Shown here: piece after piece, positions 58,456 to 64,000 of the stretch
Layout of the letters: each line of letters begins with the position of its first letter
How positions within the stretch are numbered: position 1 is the first letter of the stretch
Source of the DNA: Sclerodactyla briareus
Lineage: Eukaryota; Echinodermata; Holothuroidea; Dendrochirotida; Sclerodactylidae
DNA: 64,000 nucleotides
Assembly: GCA_026419785.1 (NCBI GenBank)
Contig: JAODTK010001610.1
Location: 124,001 to 188,000, forward strand
Direction of reading: 5' to 3'
The notes under the pieces: model-generated
Seen by the model: the letters and a program-made list of their open reading frames with translations, nothing else
Told to the model about the DNA's origin: nothing
The model's database searches: none
Program-made: the position numbers and the translations under genes

Positions 58456-59392
58456 TGGAATAGCTAACATCAAACAGAAATGCTGAGTGTTATCCGAGTG
58501 AGTCATGAACGGACCGAAGAGGGCGATTATCCAATGAATAGGGCAATTATTGATTGTTGAAGGGGCAATTATCTTGAAATGTTGGACGGCAGAAACAGAC
58601 TAGTTACATGATAATTTACCAACCATACATGATAATGTACTCCTGCCTAAAGTAAAATTGGAAGAACCAGGAGCCACATCATGTAGGCCTAGGCTGGCCC
58701 TAGGTGCAGCTATCTGTTATTAGGAAGATTAAGGCTGTCGTGAAAATCAATATTTGCACGAAATTTGGTATCCCGGTTTTCGTCAGCGTGGCTGCATAGT
58801 TGTGTATTTAGTGTACTCAGCAACTGAAAAATATTCCAATAATGACCCCAATGCACTCGATTATTTTGATGATTGATCTGGATATTATCGGGGAAAGATC
58901 TCTTGAAGGTTTCCGTATAGGGCCTAGGTCTAATTGTTTTATAAAATCTTCAGGGCACTCACCACTCGATAAAAATCCGCAAAAATTTTTCAATAATAGT
59001 GAGCTAAACTGCTCAGAATTAACAGCGCAGCTGCAGGGCTTGAATTGAGGTATTGCAGGCCCAATTTACATTTGAAAAAATTGATGGGCTCAACTTGAAA
59101 TGAAGGTACAGAATTATCTCAATGTTTGTTTTATTATTCACTAGCTTTAGAACATATCTGTAAATGGATTTTCTGGTAGGCGTCAAGAATGCCTTGATTC
59201 ACAAAAGTGAACAGATAAATGCTCGATTGCGCAATATTTTTAATGTGTATTTCGCAGAGATATCATCACCTTTGTGGTATTCAGTAAATTAGCATTACAA
59301 GTGTGTTGATTAGTGGTGTTCCCCTTTAGACCTCCTGGCATCTGGCTTACAGGGGTCAACTGAAGTTACATTATCGGTACCTGTGTTACTTT
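58456..59392. other. Non-coding DNA
   Basis: No repeat sister, exon pair or RNA gene noticed. Confidence 0.35.
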
Positions 59393-60611
59393 CAGGGTTG
59401 TGATTTTTTTGATTTTTTTTTTTTTTCTAAAATCGAAAAAATCGGATTTATTTGATTTAAATCGGATTTATTTGATTAAATCGATTTATTCGATTCTTTC
59501 AATCTACATTTCCACTTGGTCTCAAATGTTGCCTAAACTCTTGTGAAAACACCCATACACACTGGCCTATTTCCAGTATACACGCACTCTAATCTGGTAT
59601 ATCATTAATGCTCTAGGCTGAACTTCTTGAATATTCAGAAACATACCATTGCATCATATGACACTGCAGCACATTAGGACCATGCCGTGTCAGAGTATAC
59701 CATAAATGCAGGCCTACATGTCCAATGGTGGTCTCGGTTCGGTATTCACCTGGATGGACCCCATTGGGTCCTAATTTGAACTTGTCATTTGAGAATTTTT
59801 TTAAAATCAAGACCAGTTCTGTGATATTACTTGTCACTAAATTTGTCACCATATCACCCATCTCCCACACACAAGTTATATTTCATCAACCGATGAAAAT
59901 TCATGGAGCGGGAATATGAAACCCATGCCACCCATCATTAAGTTCACTGAGGTTCAATTGCTGTTACTGGTAATTCTTTCATTTCAACAGTTCTTGAAGG
60001 TTTTATCTATTGGTGAATTGCTGCTTCCTTGCCTGAATGCATAGTGCAACAATTGAAAACAAATTCATTACATGTGTGTCACAACCTGACCTAATGTGGT
60101 GAATAGTCAGAAAGTGACTTCATGTATTAAACAGGCCACAGTGCACACAAATAGTTCATCTTTGTTTTGGGATCATAGATATCAGTGTTTCCGTCATGGC
60201 TATACTGTCCCTGTTTCATCATAATAAACTATACTTATGGAAGGACCATTGCATAAAGTGAGAGAGAAGCATTAAAAATTCCCTTCAATCAGATCCTTGA
60301 AATTCCAGCAAGAGATGAATCAAACATGTGATTTGGGAACGTGTAACCTAATTCTTGTGTAATGCTGTTGAGTGATTGAATGTTAGGGGTAGGGGTACCT
60401 ACATTTGTTAGAAACATTCTGCAGTGTATATTTTGGTATTTATAGTTCATTCCAATATTTAATTTTACTTTAACTCAAACTTTTCCTGAAAAAAGAGGGG
60501 AATCTTTGAAAAAGTGATATAAATCAGTGATTTTTTGAAAAAATCATTTGATTTAAATTGCCATTTAAATCAGGATTAAATCACTCGTGATTTAAATCAA
60601 GACCAACCCTG
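59393..60611. mobile_element. hAT-like non-autonomous transposon (MITE), 1219 bp
   Basis: Ends in CAGGGTTG on the left and CAACCCTG on the right, perfect 8-bp terminal inverted repeats. Both subterminal zones are packed with ATTTAAATC/GATTTAAAT words (59440-59500 and 60510-60600). It is flanked by GTTACTTT (59385-59392) and GTTTACTTT (60612-60620), a target-site duplication of 8 bp if one T was gained or lost in a T run. hAT elements make 8-bp duplications and often start CAGxG. No transposase frame inside, so it would depend on an element elsewhere. Confidence 0.8.
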
Positions 60612-60620
60612 GTTTACTTT

Positions 60621-61935
60621 TAGATAATTCATCCTGACCACCTTTGACATTTTCCACTTTGGAAGCAAAATAAGATTGTAAAATGAGAGACCAACATGTC
60701 ATGAACATCTTCCCCAAATTCCATCTAAATAACCTTGTTTACTTTTCGAGATTGTTTCTTGTCCGTTAGAGGCCTTCGTTTTTCGTTATAATTGTCATCA
60801 CATAAATTCGAAGAGATGTGGCATAGATTCAAACCCACTTAATCTCAAATTCTTTTGCAGTATACCCTGCGATCATTCAATGTAATATAAAGGTACATTG
60901 CTGTGCACAGTCATTGTAATGATAGGTGGGAAAAAACAAAAGAAAAGAAATACATCAAATTCCTGCCTGACAGGGGTTGTGGACTATAAACACGTGTTTC
61001 AAGTTTACTGCCATCAATTGAAGGGAAAATGGCAGTGCCCGTCTCGGAGCTTCAAACACATATTTGGGAAGGGCACAAAATTTTTGAATGATTTTTTCTA
61101 GCATATTCATATTCAAGCACTACATTCCTTCCTGCGTCATAAGTGGTGGAGGTATTGTTCCACCTTTAATTTAATTCTCCTTTGAGTGAGAGGCCCATCA
61201 TTACATTCCTGTGTGTCCACTGTCTAATTCCTCCATCCACTTGCAATAATATATCTATCAATATATCCAATCGAGGAGTTTGTTGCAATGCCATACAGTT
61301 AGCCCAATTTCAGTTTAGGCCTGATGCTGACTCCCCACTGTATTCCAGTATGTCGCAAGCTTGTTTTGATGACATCAGTGGGGTGTGTCAAATTTGCCAA
61401 ATTGTATCGTATAAGCCTGTTCACAGTTCAGTTCGAGGGTGGTAATGATATCGTGTCAAAGTCATGGGAAACAATGGCAGTTTGACGTTGAACGTACAAC
61501 GTGCAGAACAAACTTTTGGAAACCGGCCGCTGTCGAAAATTACACGTCCTGCCATTCCATACTTGCATGGTGAATGACTTCCACATGACCCTCAGAGATG
61601 GTCCTTATTGTTTGGGATGCCGAGCCCAATTATATTCATGAGTGGGCATGGATTAGAGGAAAATAATGAAATGTCAATAATATATCTTGACAACGATGAT
61701 TTTCTCCAAACTTTGTTGAATATGTTGACATCAGTGAGTACTATGGTGTTGTATTGTTAGCCCTCAATAAGCCGGCTTGAAAGTGAATCAGACTCAATAA
61801 TAATAATCCGAGTGTTATACGCACTTTCCATGCGTTGAACCTGCTCAAACGCGCCTTCACAATATTCCTCCACTTCATTGGAACCGCGTTATGATCTCCG
61901 ACAATCCCAGAGAGTGAATTTTCCTGTCATTGCAG
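60621..61935. other. Non-coding DNA
   Basis: No exon or repeat is supported. The frame 61182-61445 has ordinary composition but lacks splice signals. Confidence 0.35.
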
Positions 61936-62062
61936 GCTCTGTTTTTCAACTCAGGTTCCCACATGTCCCAATTTAATCTTCCTGGTGCATGGGGCAATAG
62001 CGGCGAAGTGCCTGGCCCAAGGGCAACACCGGAACAAGCTGTGTTCAGATTTGGAATTCATT
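61936..62062 (+). mobile_element. Possible SINE body fragment
   Basis: Contains GGTGCATGGGGCAATAGCGG then CGAAGTGCCTGGCCCAAGGG and CAACACC. AAGTGCCTTGCCCAAGGxCACAAC is a block common to many metazoan SINEs. Neither a tRNA head nor a tail is visible. Confidence 0.4.
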
Positions 62063-62203
62063 CGCACTAGTTCTAATGAGCCAATCCAATCTTTTAGGCA
62101 AGGAATCACATGAAGCCCATGGCTTCCTTCTTTCGGTTATTCAAGGCAATGATGTTCATGCCTTGCTAATTAATGTAAAGTTCGGGGGTCGAGTCCGACG
62201 AGT

Positions 62204-62270
62204 CGATGCAGTCCAGAGCGTATTGGCGGTGAATCTACAGGTACAGGCCACTACCACCTGGACTGCATCG
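62204..62270. other. 13-bp perfect inverted repeat
   Basis: CGATGCAGTCCAG at 62204-62216 pairs with CTGGACTGCATCG at 62258-62270 across a 41-bp loop. Strand slippage or a small foldback could create it. Function unknown. Confidence 0.7.
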
Positions 62271-64000
62271 GCGAATGGGCGACTACCTTACCTTTCCGAG
62301 GATATGAAGATCCCGCGTGATTGCTTTTATGAGAATTTTTGTATTTGTACAACAGTGATCAAAATAAAATATCAATTTAATGTTAACTGCCATATAATTT
62401 TCCTAGGCCCACCCCTACAATTTCTAGTTTGAATTGAAGGTTCATGATTACCAAAACATGAACAACATTTCCTGACTCCACAGCAATAATTTAGTCAAGC
62501 AAGCTAATAGAATTATAATAAAATACTCCCTCAAATCCCCAGTGACCCAGGTCCAAACGAAACCCCAAATAGAAACACACTACAGAACACATCAACCACA
62601 TTACGCGTTCACGGAGACGTCCCCTCAGTGCAACACACCACGCTGGGATCCAAATCCAAACTAAACTTCAAATTTCAGAAGTTGAATCCCACACTGGCTT
62701 AACAGCCAATAAAACGACACTGGGGCGGGTTGGTGAAACTCGTGTATCAACCATAGAGGATATAAATCGCACACTCTCATGAGTCTGTTGACGAAGACAA
62801 GTAACCTTGCTGGGAATGCCCCGTGTCTCAGCCTCCAGTAGCTGGGTGTAGCATCGCAAAATGTCATGCAGTTGCTACAGCTGTCTTGCCAATTGGGCTG
62901 TCAGTATACATTATCTCTCAAACATATGAAAGTTCTACTCTTCTTTCAGGCTCTCTCGCTCTCAGGCTCCTCTCCGGGAACAAAGGTCATTTCACCAACG
63001 TTTGAAACTAGCGGTGCGCATCGCGAAATGCTCCTAAACTGAGCAAGATTTCTACACACTTTTGGAGTGCATAGCAGTTCATTTGTACACAAAACTTAGA
63101 CAGCATATAGCCTAAGGGTTCTACAATTCCTCCTAAATTTCTACACAAGTGTCCGGCACTACTTCAAACGCTGAGGTGTACCGGTAAGCTAGACTATACC
63201 ATCCTGTTACACTAACACTAACAGAGGAGAATGATGCGTGATATCACAGTAGGCAATTTTACTAGGTTTTGGTTGGTCGGGCAATTTGGGATTTTTGAGG
63301 CCTACTGCATTTGGCCTGAATTTTGTATACTGAGCATGTTTCTTCTTTCATAATCCTATGTCACAATCCGCAAAATATTTGGAGTTATTAGTTGGGGTAT
63401 TGTACATTCAAGTGTAGCGCTCCGGGTCACAGCTGTATATGGGAAATCACCATGGGGTTTATAATGTTAGTAATCAATAGCATTGTCAACTTACTCGTTG
63501 GCTGTATCTCAGTCGCCGCACAGAACGTCTTGCCGGCCCCTGGGGTAGTTTCGGCCTCGAGGAGTCCCTCCCGTCGGTGGCGATGTTTATTCCCGCGTTC
63601 CCGGCTATGTACACGCTCGATGTAGGGTAGTAAGAAGGACTAAGTCCCACTGACTGGCATATTCTTCAGTGGAGGCAAAATACCTAGTCCATTGGACTAT
63701 GCCTCAATGATAATTAAGGAATTAACTGCAACTGGAAGACTTTAAAACTGGTGAACTACAACAGCTGAACTCTAGTAAATACGGACAAGGCGTTAGCCGA
63801 TTCCTTCGAATTCTGTTTTTCTCGATAACGGATGGCTTGGTTTGTAGAATCATAATGTAGAATATATATAAAATTCTTTAGTGATATACGGTTCCCTGGT
63901 CACTTGGCGGGAATTATATAACTAAGGTGCTCGCAATGTAGTGCTCATGTAACATAAGTATGTAACTTATCCACCCGTTGCAGTGTAATATTTAGACCCG
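62271..64000. other. Non-coding right edge
   Basis: No supported exon. 63505-63625 has a GC-rich frame (77 codons from 63392) without splice context. 62661-62867 holds overlapping minus-strand frames of no recognised kind. Confidence 0.35.

Overview
This is eukaryotic nuclear DNA. It is AT-rich, holds no dense or operon-like coding, and consists mostly of dispersed and tandem repeats, with a few short reading frames bounded by AG and GT splice signals. The AGGTCA-rich tandem modules, the GTCT/TATC microsatellites beside them, the tRNA-derived SINEs and the LINE relic fit a marine invertebrate (echinoderm, hemichordate or mollusc). The species cannot be fixed from the sequence. Frequent one-base indels between sister repeats and inside an otherwise good exon, together with very long G runs, suggest either decayed repeats or an assembly with residual long-read error.

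Layout. 1-2.8 kb is a tandem repeat of about 310 bp with a trimeric higher-order period of about 935 bp. It has a sharp right end that recurs at 19.26 kb. 3-13.5 kb is a mosaic of repeat modules, nearly all with a second copy elsewhere in the window. 15.3-16.7 kb is a duplication of about 1 kb carrying a short exon-like segment whose sister lies at 5.8 kb. 16.8-18.45 kb is a minisatellite of 35- and 29-bp units. 18.5-25 kb is mostly single-copy and carries candidate exons. 25.06-29.27 kb is a large paralogue of 8.7-11.43 kb, enlarged by internal tandem units of about 588 bp. 29.3-41.3 kb is mostly single-copy with further exons and two SINE pieces. 41.3-42 kb returns to the first satellite family. 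43.1-43.57 kb is a SINE. 44.8-55.1 kb is a nested, mirror-like arrangement of AT-rich arrays around a possible 6.3-kb terminal-inverted-repeat element that contains a LINE relic. 56.9-58.5 kb is a tandem duplication. 59.39-60.61 kb is a hAT-like non-autonomous transposon. The last 3.4 kb are largely featureless.

Genes. Two sets of plus-strand exons are supported by splice signals and reading phase. Four lie at 15.9-23.1 kb, with a possible fifth at 24.8 kb. Three lie at 33.99-35.71 kb, and the third needs two frameshifts. Phases join correctly within each set (0/0, 0/0, 0/1, 1/1, then 0/2, 2/1, 1/end). They may belong to one gene or two. Further exon candidates lie at 36.96, 39.05, 39.34 and 41.01 kb. 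I do not recognise the proteins; the second set reads like an alpha-helical, HEAT- or ARM-like C-terminal region. No bacterial features, CRISPR arrays, rRNA genes or intact tRNA genes were seen.
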